Source: Rhizobium favelukesii | Lineage (GTDB): Bacteria; Pseudomonadota; Alphaproteobacteria; Rhizobiales; Rhizobiaceae | DNA: 64,000 nt | Direction of reading: 5' to 3' | NCBI RefSeq assembly: GCF_000577275.2 | Contig: NZ_HG916852.1 | Location: forward strand, 3,730,001-3,794,000 | Part shown: in pieces, positions 35,918 through 45,130 of the stretch | Layout of the letters: the number at the start of each line of letters is the position of its first letter | Position numbering within the stretch: position 1 is the stretch's first letter | Program-made: the position numbers and the translations under genes | Notes under the pieces: model-generated | Told to the model about the DNA's origin: nothing | Database searches by the model: none | The model's input: only the letters and a program-made list of their open reading frames with translations

Positions 35918-37546
35918 TCAGCCGGCGCTGGCGCGCTCGCGAAGTATGCGGCGGATCACCTTGCCTGTCGTCGTCAACGGCAGTTCCGAGACGAATTCCA
36001 CCTCGCGCGGATATTCGTGCATGGAGAGCCGCATCTTTACCCATTCGCTGATATCGGAGGCCAATCGATCGCTTGGCTCGTACCCCGGCGCCAGTACGAC
36101 ATAGGCCTTGACGATCTCGGTACGCACAGGATCGAGCTTGCCGACGGCGGCGGCAAGCTGCACGGCGGGATGGCCGATCAGACAATCCTCGATTTCCGCC
36201 GGCCCGATGCGATAGCCTGAGGAGGTGATGACGTCGTCATCCCGCCCGAAGAAGGTGACGTAGCCCTCCGTATCCTGGCGCCCGATATCGCCCGTCAGCA
36301 GCCAGTCGCCGGCAAACTTCCGCTCTGTCGCCGCCGCGTCGTTCCAATAGCCGAGAAACATCACCGGATCCGGCCGACGGATGGCGATCTGCCCGGTTTC
36401 GCCAACCGGCAACTCTTCACCCGTTTCGCTGACAATCGCGACGCGATGTCCGGGCACCGGCCGACCGATCGCGCCGGGACGGCTGACACCGATTGCGGCG
36501 TTCGACGAGAGCACGAAATTGCACTCCGTCTGGCCATAGAACTCGTTGACGGTAATGCCGAGCGTCCGCTTGACCCATTCCTGTGTTTCCGCGCCGAGCG
36601 ACTCACCGGCCGAGCCTATCGTGCGCAGCACGAGGTCGTACTTCGAGCGTGGATCAGGCACCGACTTCAGGAGCCGTAATGCCGTCGGCGGGATGAAGCC
36701 GTTGCGCACCCTCATCTCAGCCATAATGCGATAGGCCGTGTCGGCATCGAACTTCTGCGCCGGCGACGAAACGACGGGGACGCCGAGCAGCAGGCTGGGC
36801 AGGAGCGCATTCAGCAAGCCGCCGGCCCACGCCCAGTCGGATGGCGTCCAGACCTTGTCTCCCGGCTGCGGGAAGCTCTCATGGGCGAATTGCATCCCCG
36901 GTATGTGCCCGGCCAGCACCTGGTGGCCGTGCAGGGCTCCCTTCGGCGGACCTGTCGTTCCCGACGTGAAGATCATCAATGCCGGATCATGTGGCGCGGT
37001 CTTCGCGACCTCGAAGATTGGCGGATGGCCTCCCACCAGCGCCGCGAAGGATCGTGCGCCGGGCCCATCGCCGTCAACGCTGATGACCTCTGCCAAATCA
37101 GGCAGCCGTTCCCGGATCTGGCTGATGCGCTCGAGCCCGAATGCATTGGTGACAACGGTGGAAGCACCCGCCGTCCGCAGCCGGTACTCCAAGGCTTCGA
37201 CGCCGAAGAGCAACGCCAGCGGCAGCGCGATCGCGCCCATCTTGTAGATCGCCACATGCGCGACGACCGTCTCGAAGGACTGCGGCAGGAGCAGCGCGAC
37301 CCGATCGCCCTTCTTCAACCCCAGCGACACCAGCGCATTGGCGAGCGATGACGATCGATCCGCCAGCTCCCGGTAGGTCATGGAAAGGTGATTGCCATCA
37401 GGGCTGAAATGCTCGAGGCAGACACGCTCCGGCGCCCGCTCGGCCCAGTCGTCGCTGACCACACGGCCGATATTGAAATCCTGCGGTTCGTCCCACGCAA
37501 AATCGCGGTAAAGGTCTTCGTAGCGATCGCGCTGTGGCAGTCTCAT
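35918..37546 (-). CDS. AMP-binding acyl-CoA synthetase
   Basis: Activates a carboxylic acid as acyl-AMP and then acyl-CoA. About 542 residues. The AMP-binding P-loop is FTSGTTGPPKGALHG, followed by the GYWND region, DWLLTGDIG and the C-terminal hinge GRDDDVITSSGYRIGPAEIE with the catalytic Lys in TTTGKVIRR. The pattern is that of medium-chain or acetoacetate/acetyl-CoA-synthetase-like enzymes. The start may be the ATG at 37546 or a TTG six codons upstream. It converges on the FemAB-like gene. Confidence 0.93.
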   Translation of the reverse strand: MRLPQRDRYEDLYRDFAWDEPQDFNIGRVVSDDWAERAPERVCLEHFSPDGNHLSMTYRELADRSSSLANALVSLGLKKGDRVALLLPQSFETVVAHVAIYKMGAIALPLALLFGVEALEYRLRTAGASTVVTNAFGLERISQIRERLPDLAEVISVDGDGPGARSFAALVGGHPPIFEVAKTAPHDPALMIFTSGTTGPPKGALHGHQVLAGHIPGMQFAHESFPQPGDKVWTPSDWAWAGGLLNALLPSLLLGVPVVSSPAQKFDADTAYRIMAEMRVRNGFIPPTALRLLKSVPDPRSKYDLVLRTIGSAGESLGAETQEWVKRTLGITVNEFYGQTECNFVLSSNAAIGVSRPGAIGRPVPGHRVAIVSETGEELPVGETGQIAIRRPDPVMFLGYWNDAAATERKFAGDWLLTGDIGRQDTEGYVTFFGRDDDVITSSGYRIGPAEIEDCLIGHPAVQLAAAVGKLDPVRTEIVKAYVVLAPGYEPSDRLASDISEWVKMRLSMHEYPREVEFVSELPLTTTGKVIRRILRERASAG

Positions 37547-37729
37547 CGGCGGAAATCCAGTCAAATGCTGCAGCAGCTAACACCGGGAACCCGGCCTACG
37601 CAAGCGCAAGACCTGCCGGACTCCTTTGGATCGGTCACAAAACTTTTGTGTGAGTGCCCGACACTTTCGCGCTTGGCGCGCTAGATCAAAGGACGCGCTG
37701 GGTAGCGGTTCGATGTTTGGAGCAATTTC

Positions 37730-38710
37730 ATGGACTACATCAAATTTGGCGGTACCGGGCTGGAAGTGTCGAAAATCTGCCTGGGCTGCATGACCTTCGG
37801 TGAGCCTGGCCGCGGCAACCACAGCTGGACGCTCGGCGAGGAAGACAGCCGCGCGCTGATCAGGCAGGCGCTCGACCTCGGCATCAACTTTTTCGACACC
37901 GCCAACACCTACTCCGATGGTTCCTCGGAGGAAATTGTCGGGCGGGCGATAAGGGACTTTTCCAAGCGGGACGACATCGTGCTCGCGACCAAAGTCTCCA
38001 ACCGCATGCGTCCCGGTCCGAACGGCGCCGGCCTCTCGCGCAAGGCGATCTTCGACGAGATCGACAACAGCTTGCGTCGCCTCGGCACCGACTATGTTGA
38101 CCTCTATCAGATCCACCGTTTCGACTATACGACGCCGATCGAGGAAACGCTGGAAGCGCTGCATGACGTCGTGAAGGCAGGCAAGGCGCGCTATATCGGC
38201 GCTTCCTCCATGTATGCCTGGCAGTTCGCCAAGATGCTCTACACCTCGCGCGCCAATGGCTGGACGCCCTTCGTCAGCATGCAGGATCATCTGAACCTGC
38301 TCTATCGCGAAGAGGAGCGCGAAATGCTGCCCTTCTGCCAGGATCAGAAGATCGCGGTGATCCCCTGGAGCCCTCTCGCCCGTGGCCGGCTGACGCGCGC
38401 CTGGGATGAGAAGACCGTGCGCAGCGAAACGGATGAATTCGGCAAGACGCTCTACAAGCAGGCGGAAGACGCCGACCGCGCCATCATCGGCATCGTGGGC
38501 ACGCTGGCTGAGAAGCATGGCGTCTCCCGCGCCCAGATCGCCACGGCCTGGATCCTGCAGAAAGGCGCGGTGACGGCGCCGATCATCGGCGCGTCGAAGG
38601 CCAATCAGCTGGCAGACGCGGTTGCCGCCTTGTCTGTCAAGCTGACGCCGGAGGATGTTGTGGCCATGGAGGAACCCTACGTTCCCCACCGGGTCGAAGG
38701 TTTCAAATAA
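37730..38710 (+). CDS. Aldo/keto reductase
   Basis: NADPH-dependent carbonyl reductase of 326 residues with a TIM barrel. The catalytic tetrad is visible: Asp in FFDTANTYSDG with its Tyr, Lys in LATKVSN and His in YQIHRFD. The C-terminal cofactor motif is PIIGASKANQLADA. It resembles the YajO/oxidoreductase subgroup. The broken methyltransferase follows 71 bases downstream in the same orientation. Confidence 0.95.
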   Translation: MDYIKFGGTGLEVSKICLGCMTFGEPGRGNHSWTLGEEDSRALIRQALDLGINFFDTANTYSDGSSEEIVGRAIRDFSKRDDIVLATKVSNRMRPGPNGAGLSRKAIFDEIDNSLRRLGTDYVDLYQIHRFDYTTPIEETLEALHDVVKAGKARYIGASSMYAWQFAKMLYTSRANGWTPFVSMQDHLNLLYREEEREMLPFCQDQKIAVIPWSPLARGRLTRAWDEKTVRSETDEFGKTLYKQAEDADRAIIGIVGTLAEKHGVSRAQIATAWILQKGAVTAPIIGASKANQLADAVAALSVKLTPEDVVAMEEPYVPHRVEGFK

Positions 38711-38781
38711 CGAGGTCATTTTTGAGAACACCGGTCGCCTGCGTCGAGCCGGCGACCGGCATTCCGTTCAAGGATATCGCC

Positions 38782-39575
38782 ATGACGACCATTCCATTCG
38801 AGGCGCGTCGCTTTCAATCCACGGCCGCCTACTACGCCCGCTATCGCGTTCCCTATCCCGATCGGCTCATCGAGCGGATCGCGGAACAGACGGGCCTTTC
38901 CGCCGGCGAGCGCGTGCTCGACCTCGGTTGCGGCCCGGGACAGCTCGGCATTGCCATTGCCCGACTGACCAAGGCCGCGGTGATCGGCCTCGATCCCGAG
39001 CCGGAAATGCTGGAGGCCGCTGAGGCCGATGCCGCCGCTGCCGGTGTCGACATCGCCTTCGTCAGAGGCTCGTCCTACGATCTCGATTCGCGCTTCTCGC
39101 CGCTCAAGATGTCGGTCATGGGGCGTTCGTTTCACTGGATGGACCGCTCGGCGACGCTGAAAGCTCTCGACGAGATCACCGTCGCCGACGGCTGCGTCGC
39201 GTTGTTCGGCGATCGCCATATCTCCTCGACACCGGACTGGCGGCAGGCGGTCAACACGCTGGTCAAACCTTTGCGCCGGAGCGCAATGCCGATCGCGAAC
39301 GTCGGAAGCGGCCGGATTGGATAGAGCACGAAAGCATCCTGCTTCGCTCCCCCTTCAATGATCTGGAACGAATCTCCGTTGTCCGGGAACGCAGGCTCGG
39401 CCTCGACGATATCGTCGGCCGGGCCTTCTCGACCTCGGTGACATCGCCACAGGCGCTCGGCGAAAGGGTTCCGGCCTTTGAGGCCGAACTTCGCGGCACC
39501 CTCCTCAAGCTTTCGCCTGAGGGTGTGTTCTCGGAGGTGGTGGAGATCGGCGGCCTGATCGCACGTCGCAGCTAA
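38782..39575 (+). pseudogene. Frameshifted SAM-dependent methyltransferase
   Basis: A class I methyltransferase split by one missing base near 39268. The first part (ATG 38782) has FQSTAAYYARYRVPYPDRLI, VLDLGCGPGQLGIAI and SFHWMDR, then hits a TAG at 39322. Reading one base over from FAPERNADRERRKRPDWIEH continues through ISVVRERRLGLDDIVGRAFS to a TAA at 39573-39575, overlapping the tetR stop. The joined protein would be about 264 residues, a normal size. It is either a pseudogene or a sequencing error; a truncated 180-residue product would lack the C-terminal lid. Confidence 0.82.
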
Positions 39576-40156
39576 CCGTCAGCCCTCTTCGCGGAAGAAA
39601 GCGCATCGCGCGTCGTATAGAGGAAGTTGTCGGAGAGTTCGCGGCTTTCGACGGCGCGCGCCAGGACGACGGCGCCCATCATCGCCGAAAGTGTCGCAAA
39701 ACCCCGCACGCGCTGCTCTTCAGAAGTCTCGCCGGGAACGATCTCGGACAGAATGTCGACGAGCATTGAAAGCCCATCGTTGAAGGCTTCGCGCACTGCC
39801 CCGCGGCTTCGGCTGACTTCCTGGGCAAGCGAAGCAAAGACGCAACTGCCGCCCGGATCATCGACGCTACAACGCGATAAATAGTGATTGAGCAGCGCAT
39901 CAAGCGGCCGCTCCGGCGCTGAGGCGATGATCGCATTCCAGCGGATTTTCACCTTCTCGATCAAGGCGCGGCTCACTTCCAGCGCGAGCTCTTCCTTAGA
40001 TTCGAAATGACCGTAGAATCCGCCATGCGTCATCCCGGCCGCCTTCATGATGTCGGCGACGCCGATGCCGTCGAAACCTTTTTCGCGAAACAGCACGCCA
40101 GCAACCGTCAGGATCTTCTCGCGATTCTCGGCAAATTTTTCTCGGCTGACCCGCAT
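39572..40156 (-). CDS. TetR/AcrR family transcriptional regulator
   Basis: 194 residues. The N-terminal helix-turn-helix (about 10-57) has ILTVAGVLFREKGFDGIGVA and AGMTHGGFYGHFESKEEL. The C-terminal ligand domain contains a CSVDDPGGSCVFASLAQE segment, as in the TetR_C_33/NemR-like group that senses electrophiles through cysteine. It diverges from an MFS transporter gene with two operator-like palindromes between them, so it is probably an autorepressor and a repressor of the pump. Confidence 0.93.
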   Translation of the reverse strand: MRVSREKFAENREKILTVAGVLFREKGFDGIGVADIMKAAGMTHGGFYGHFESKEELALEVSRALIEKVKIRWNAIIASAPERPLDALLNHYLSRCSVDDPGGSCVFASLAQEVSRSRGAVREAFNDGLSMLVDILSEIVPGETSEEQRVRGFATLSAMMGAVVLARAVESRELSDNFLYTTRDALSSAKRADG

Positions 40157-40179
40157 TCGGTTCTCCGCAATTAGCAGCT

Positions 40180-40233
40180 TGACAATTTATATGACGTCCA
40201 TCATCAATACGCAACAATTATGATGAGCATCAT
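40180..40233. promoter_or_regulatory. Tandem operator palindromes and promoter between tetR and the MFS gene
   Basis: Two 14-bp sites share the form ATGAYG-NN-CATCAT: ATGACGTCCATCAT (40191-40204) and ATGATGAGCATCAT (40220-40233, a perfect 6-2-6 palindrome). Their starts are 29 bp apart. TTGACA at 40180-40185 just upstream could be the -35 of the MFS promoter, so the first site would cover the spacer region. Confidence 0.7.
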
Positions 40234-40280
40234 CTAAAAGCTTCCGATAGTCTCCGACAACTCAAGACGGAACGGCCCCC

Positions 40281-41579
40281 ATGGTATCGACTGCACTTGC
40301 CTCATCGCTGGCGCGACGCAACATCCACTATGGATGGGTGGTCGTCGCAGCAACCTTCCTCACCATGCTGGTGACCGCCGGCGCGATGGGCGCGCCCGGC
40401 GTCCTCATCAAGCCGCTTCAGGACGAGTTCGGCTGGGAGACCTCGCAGATATCCTCTGCACTCGCCGTCCGGCTCATTCTGTTCGGCCTGATGGGACCGT
40501 TTTCCGCCGCCTTCATGAACTATTTCGGCGTCCGCAAGGTCATCGTCTTCGCCATGGCCCTGATCGGCAGCGGCTTCGTCGGCTCGCTCTTCATGACCCA
40601 GCTCTGGCAGCTGCTTCTGCTCTGGGGCGTCGTCGTCGGCTTCGGCACCGGGCTGACGGCAATGGTGCTCGCCGCGACCGTATCCGCCCGCTGGTTCACC
40701 AAGCATCGCGGCCTCGTGGTCGGCATGCTGTCGGCGAGCTCGGCGACCGGGCAGTTGGTCTTCTTGCCGCTGATGGCCGAATTGACGGAACGCTACGGCT
40801 GGCGCGCCACGGTCTTTCTGGTCTGCGGCATGATCATGTTCGCCGCCCTCATCGTGCTGGCCTTCATGCGCGACCGCCCTTCCGACCTCGACCTGCCGGC
40901 CTTCGGCGAAGAACACATTACCCCGCCGCCGCCGGCGCAGTCCGGCCTGCTGGCAATGCTCGCGACCCCGATCACGGTTCTCAAGGAAATCTCCCGCACC
41001 TCGACCTTCTGGATCCTGTTCGCCACCTTCTTCATCTGCGGCCTCAGCACCAACGGTCTGATCCAGACGCATTTCGTCACGCTTTGCGGTGACTTCGGCA
41101 TCATGCCGGTGGCTGCCGCGAGCGTGCTTGCCGTCATGGGCATCTTCGATTTCTTCGGCACGATCGGCTCCGGCTGGCTCTCCGACCGCTTCGACAATCG
41201 CTGGCTGCTCTTCTGGTACTATGGTCTGCGTGGCCTCTCGCTGCTGTTCCTGCCCTTCAGCGACTTCAGCTTCTACGGCCTGTCGATCTTCGCCGTATTC
41301 TATGGCCTCGACTGGATCGCCACCGTGCCGCCAACCGTCAAGATCGCCGCCGACCGCTTCGGACGCGAAAAGGCCGGCATCGTCTTCGGCTGGGTCTTCG
41401 CCGGCCATCAGCTGGGAGCGGCAACCGCCGCCTATGGCGCCGGCTGGTCGCGCACGGAACTGCAGAGCTATCTGCCTGCCTTCTTCATCGCCGGCGCCTT
41501 CTGCCTGCTCGCCTCGATCCTCGCGATCACGCTGAAGAAGTCGGGCCTCCATCAGCCCGCCGCCGCTGGCGCGCACTGA
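40281..41579 (+). CDS. MFS transporter
   Basis: 432 residues with 12 predicted helices in the monocarboxylate/oxalate-formate-like MFS branch: HYGWVVVAATFLTMLVTAG, ARWFTKHRGLVVGMLSAS (cytoplasmic loop 4-5) and GTIGSGWLSDRFDNRW. Substrate not predictable; with a NemR-like TetR neighbour, efflux of a toxic organic acid or electrophile is plausible. It diverges from tetR, with the regulatory palindromes 50-90 bases upstream of its ATG. Confidence 0.9.
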   Translation: MVSTALASSLARRNIHYGWVVVAATFLTMLVTAGAMGAPGVLIKPLQDEFGWETSQISSALAVRLILFGLMGPFSAAFMNYFGVRKVIVFAMALIGSGFVGSLFMTQLWQLLLLWGVVVGFGTGLTAMVLAATVSARWFTKHRGLVVGMLSASSATGQLVFLPLMAELTERYGWRATVFLVCGMIMFAALIVLAFMRDRPSDLDLPAFGEEHITPPPPAQSGLLAMLATPITVLKEISRTSTFWILFATFFICGLSTNGLIQTHFVTLCGDFGIMPVAAASVLAVMGIFDFFGTIGSGWLSDRFDNRWLLFWYYGLRGLSLLFLPFSDFSFYGLSIFAVFYGLDWIATVPPTVKIAADRFGREKAGIVFGWVFAGHQLGAATAAYGAGWSRTELQSYLPAFFIAGAFCLLASILAITLKKSGLHQPAAAGAH

Positions 41580-41699
41580 CGCCGTTTCCGTCCGCAGCTC
41601 GCAGGCCGGAAACTCCAACAAATCAAGCCGAGAACTTCGCCCGCCGTCTTGCGCGCGCGGGCGAACGCATGCTAGACAGCCGCCTCGTCGGTATCCGTT

Positions 41700-41784
41700 G
41701 CCCCATTGGCGGAATTGGTAGACGCGCTCGACTCAAAATCGAGTTTCGAAAGAAGTGCTGGTTCGACCCCGGCATGGGGCACCA
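41700..41784 (+). tRNA. tRNA-Leu (CAA)
   Basis: An 85-base gene including encoded CCA. The acceptor stem GCCCCAT pairs with ATGGGGC. The anticodon stem CTCGA/TCGAG encloses the loop CTCAAAA, giving anticodon CAA. A long variable arm, expected of class II tRNA-Leu, and the T-loop GGTTCGACCCC are present. Confidence 0.96.
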
Positions 41785-41851
41785 CCGACAACAATCCCTG
41801 ATCTGATCGCGTTTCACTCCTTCGGCCGGAGCACCGCGTCACATGGCGCCC

Positions 41852-43036
41852 TCAGTGGAAACTCGCAGCGAAAACGACGCCCAGGAAAACGAAGATCAGC
41901 GCCCCGACGAGCACGGTAAGCTTCCCGATTGCGCCGGGGACGTGAACACCTGCCGCATCGACCTTGAACGCCAGATAGAGCGGGAAAGCCACGAAGAAGA
42001 TCGAGATCCACTTCGGACGCATCAACGTGGCATCGACGGCGAGCATGATCACGAAGACCAGAATCATGCTGATGACAAGCATTCGGCCGATCACGCGTGT
42101 CCATTCGCTGGTCGCGGCGAAGATCGTGCGGATATGACCACGATAGACGACGGCAAAGACAGCGAGCGTTAATGCGGAGCATTTGACAATCGATGCCAGC
42201 AACTGCCAGGCAGCCCTCAGTTGGCTGGGAGCCTCGTTGCTCGTTGCAGCCCGCATCTTCGTCAGCGTGTCGCCAGTTGCCGTATCGAGATGGGAAACGA
42301 CCCAATAGACATGCGGACCAGCAACGACGAGACCAACCGCAATGGTCACCGCCAGCCGCCAGGTGAGAACCAATCGCCGCAGTCCAGGTTCGAGCAGGAG
42401 CGCAATAACCGTCGCGACGGGAATGATCGCAAAATTGTACTTTGCAAGGAATCCCATGCCGGCAGCCGCACCGAGAAGCGCGTAGTTGCCGACCGATGGC
42501 CGTTCCGCCATCCGCGCCAGCACGTACAGGAAGAATGCAACGGCGGCGAAGGCGCCAACGCTATGGGTCAAATCCCGCTGGGAGAGCAGAAAGATCGCGG
42601 GCAGGCTGAGCAGGCCGAGGACGGAGATCCAAGCAGTGTCGCGCCCCCTCGCCACTTTGCGGGCCGCCAAACCGAGAAAGATGCAACTCACCAGCAGCGT
42701 GGCATTTTTCAGGAAGGCGAGTGTGTCGACCGACACGCCGAAGACCTTGCCAAAACAGTAGAACAGCCAGTTGTAGAGCGGCGGCTGATCGCCGTATCCC
42801 AGCTGCAACGCATGCGAGAACGCAACTTGTTGTGCCTCGTCGGACGCCAGATCACCACCACGCAAGAGCCTAAGAATGAAGCTGGCGGTGAAGTATGTTG
42901 CCACCAGAAGTATCGGCAGGAGTGTGCTTAGCCGCGTAGCACGCCGGGCAGAAACATATGAACCATCAGCAGTATCAGTCAATTCGGCCCCATATGCATT
43001 CGGCTTGGACGGATATTCAGTGACGGAAATATGCAA
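41852..43036 (-). CDS. Glycosyltransferase family 39 (ArnT/PMT-like), probably C-terminally shortened
   Basis: Membrane glycosyltransferase using polyprenyl-phosphate sugars, as in lipid A or glycoprotein decoration. 394 residues with about 11 hydrophobic helices. The catalytic first loop has GGDLASDEAQQ and YGDQPPLYNWLFY, and the second has SQRDLTHS. It stops right after a helix (VFLGVVFAASFH), whereas relatives I know run roughly 100 residues further with a periplasmic tail. It ends 67 bases from the 3' end of the tRNA-Leu gene, so truncation at an old integration boundary is possible. Confidence 0.85.
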   Translation of the reverse strand: MHISVTEYPSKPNAYGAELTDTADGSYVSARRATRLSTLLPILLVATYFTASFILRLLRGGDLASDEAQQVAFSHALQLGYGDQPPLYNWLFYCFGKVFGVSVDTLAFLKNATLLVSCIFLGLAARKVARGRDTAWISVLGLLSLPAIFLLSQRDLTHSVGAFAAVAFFLYVLARMAERPSVGNYALLGAAAGMGFLAKYNFAIIPVATVIALLLEPGLRRLVLTWRLAVTIAVGLVVAGPHVYWVVSHLDTATGDTLTKMRAATSNEAPSQLRAAWQLLASIVKCSALTLAVFAVVYRGHIRTIFAATSEWTRVIGRMLVISMILVFVIMLAVDATLMRPKWISIFFVAFPLYLAFKVDAAGVHVPGAIGKLTVLVGALIFVFLGVVFAASFH

Positions 43037-43260
43037 TTCCTCTGATCGACTGTATAGCGGTTCACCTGCAATTTCGGGGACTTACCAGCGCTGTTCCGAA
43101 GAAGAGTGTTGCTCCAACGCAACGCTTGTGCATCCGATCCCTGGCAGCATTGCCGCCGCAATCTCGCCCTACCCATCAATTGGCCGGGCGCTGCAAATCA
43201 ACTGTTTAATTTCTCGGGCGTTTCGGCCAAACTGCGCCCGCCAAGAGGGAAAGTGCACGC

Positions 43261-45009
43261 GTGCATCAGGAAGTATCGCTTATTGCCACAGTTGCCGTGA
43301 GTTTCGTCTGCGCGGCGATACTCGGCTATATCGCCGATCGAGTGCGTCTGCCGCCGCTTGTCGGATACTTGTTGGCCGGTATTGCCATGGGGCCGATGAC
43401 GCCCGGCTTCGTCGCCGACGCCGGGCTTGCCAGTCAATTGGCAGAGATGGGCGTCATCCTGCTGATGTTCGGCGTTGGCTTGCATTTTTCCACCGCCGAT
43501 CTGCTTGCCGTGCGCGGGATCGCCGTGCCGGGCGCGATCGCCCGGATCGTTGTCGTCACGTTGCTCGGTGTCGGGCTCGTCAGATGGTGGGGCTGGGGCC
43601 TGGGTGCGGGGATCGTCTTCGGCCTCAGCCTGTCGGTAGCAAGCACGGTTGTGCTGTTGAAGGCCTTGGAGGAGCGGAACCTGCTCAACTCGGCCAGCGG
43701 CCGTGTGGCGGTTGGCTGGCTGATCGTCGAAGACCTTGCCACGGTTCTAGCATTGGTACTTTTGCCGGCCGTTGCCGAATTGCTCGGCGGCCATGCCGCC
43801 AGCGGTATTGCACAAGGCGCCGGGCTTCCGCTTCCCGTGACGATAGCGCTGACACTTCTGAAATTTGGCGCTTTTGCGGTCATGGCGATCTTTCTCGGAC
43901 CAAAGATCGTCCCTTGGCTCCTGACGCTGGTCGCTAGAACCGGTTCACGCGAACTCTTCACGTTGACGGTCCTCGCCATAGCGCTTGGCATCGCATTCGG
44001 CTCCGCGCAAATCTTCGGCGTCTCGTTCGCGCTCGGCGCCTTTTTCGCCGGCGTGGTAATGAGCGAATCCAACCTCAGCCATCGGGCCGCTGCCGATTCG
44101 CTGCCGCTTCAAAATGCCTTTTCAGTGCTATTCTTCGTCTCTGTCGGCATGCTGTTTGATCCTTCGATTCTGGTGCGCCAGCCGATGGCCGTGATCAGCG
44201 CACTGGCGTTGATTATCGTCGGCAAGACCATCATCTCCTTCCTCATCGTAGTCATGCTTCGCTATCCGATCGGAATGGCGCTGACCGTATCAGGCGGACT
44301 GGCGCAGATCGGCGAATTCTCGTTCATTCTTGCCAGTCTCGGCGTTTCCCTCGGATTGCTGCCGAATGATGGGCAGGATATCATCCTCGCGTCCGCGATC
44401 ATTTCGATCACGCTCAATCCGCTCGTCTGCATGGGCGCCGAAGCGCTACACACCCAGGTGCACGGCAGATGGCCGGCCCTCAGCAATCACTTCGGCCGCC
44501 GCCGGCATGAGGCACTCGGCCGCGAACTTGAAAAGATCCGGGCGATCAACGAAGCCCGCGAGCGCAAGCATCAGCTCGAGATGCAAGAGCTTATCGAAAC
44601 CTTTCCACTGTTTGCCAACGTGGACGAAGATTCGCAGGAGGAATTGCTGCTCCTCTTCCAGCCGAAATCTGCCTTGCCGGGCGAGCGTGTGATGCGCAAG
44701 GGCGACCGAGGCGATGGCATGTACTTCCTGTCGTCAGGCGCGGTGGAAGTGCAGCTGCCGGGTGAGCCGATCCGACTGGACCCTGGCGCATTCTTCGGCG
44801 AGATGGCGCTGCTCAGTGGCGGACGCCGCACAGCAGACGTCGTCGCCGTGGATTTCTGCCAATTCTTTGTGCTGGAAAGGCGCGATTTCAACATGTTCAC
44901 GGCAAAGCATCCGGTTTTGCGTCAGGCCGTCAGCGAAATGGCACGCGAACGAACCGAAATGAACGTCATGCGGCAGAAGCGCGATCAGCCCTCCAGCGTC
45001 GACTCCTGA
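43261..45009 (+). CDS. Kef-type cation:proton antiporter with C-terminal cyclic-nucleotide-binding domain
   Basis: 582 residues. A Na/H-exchanger fold with about 12 helices covers 1-400 (IADRVRLPPLVGYLLAGI, GVILLMFGVGLHFS, VGWLIVEDLATVLALVLLPA and LAQIGEFSFILASLGVSLGL), close to the CPA2/YbaL group. Instead of the usual RCK (TrkA_N) gate, a charged linker leads to a cNMP-binding domain (about 445-560; GMYFLSSGAVEVQLPG, GAFFGEMALLSGGRRTADV). The PBC motif FGEMALLSGGRRTA suggests real cyclic nucleotide binding. The start is a GTG at 43261. Confidence 0.9.
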   Translation: MHQEVSLIATVAVSFVCAAILGYIADRVRLPPLVGYLLAGIAMGPMTPGFVADAGLASQLAEMGVILLMFGVGLHFSTADLLAVRGIAVPGAIARIVVVTLLGVGLVRWWGWGLGAGIVFGLSLSVASTVVLLKALEERNLLNSASGRVAVGWLIVEDLATVLALVLLPAVAELLGGHAASGIAQGAGLPLPVTIALTLLKFGAFAVMAIFLGPKIVPWLLTLVARTGSRELFTLTVLAIALGIAFGSAQIFGVSFALGAFFAGVVMSESNLSHRAAADSLPLQNAFSVLFFVSVGMLFDPSILVRQPMAVISALALIIVGKTIISFLIVVMLRYPIGMALTVSGGLAQIGEFSFILASLGVSLGLLPNDGQDIILASAIISITLNPLVCMGAEALHTQVHGRWPALSNHFGRRRHEALGRELEKIRAINEARERKHQLEMQELIETFPLFANVDEDSQEELLLLFQPKSALPGERVMRKGDRGDGMYFLSSGAVEVQLPGEPIRLDPGAFFGEMALLSGGRRTADVVAVDFCQFFVLERRDFNMFTAKHPVLRQAVSEMARERTEMNVMRQKRDQPSSVDS

Positions 45010-45130
45010 GCTCAGCGCCTCAGTTTGATCACGAAGTTTTTTGGCACGTCACCCTACGAAGGACACAGCAAGCATTTACAGCCGCACCGACGCCCCATAA
45101 AGCTCATGCGCTCGAAGCGAAAGGATTGGA

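Noticed and set aside
41760..41784. tRNA-Leu 3' end as an attachment site with a second copy in the window
   Set aside because: No direct repeat of the tRNA 3' end was found by eye elsewhere in the 64 kb, and there is no integrase gene; kept only as an inference about GT39.
42876..43937. 353-codon frame running into the Kef antiporter
   Set aside because: Overlaps two well-supported genes in another frame and becomes Arg/Ala-rich nonsense.
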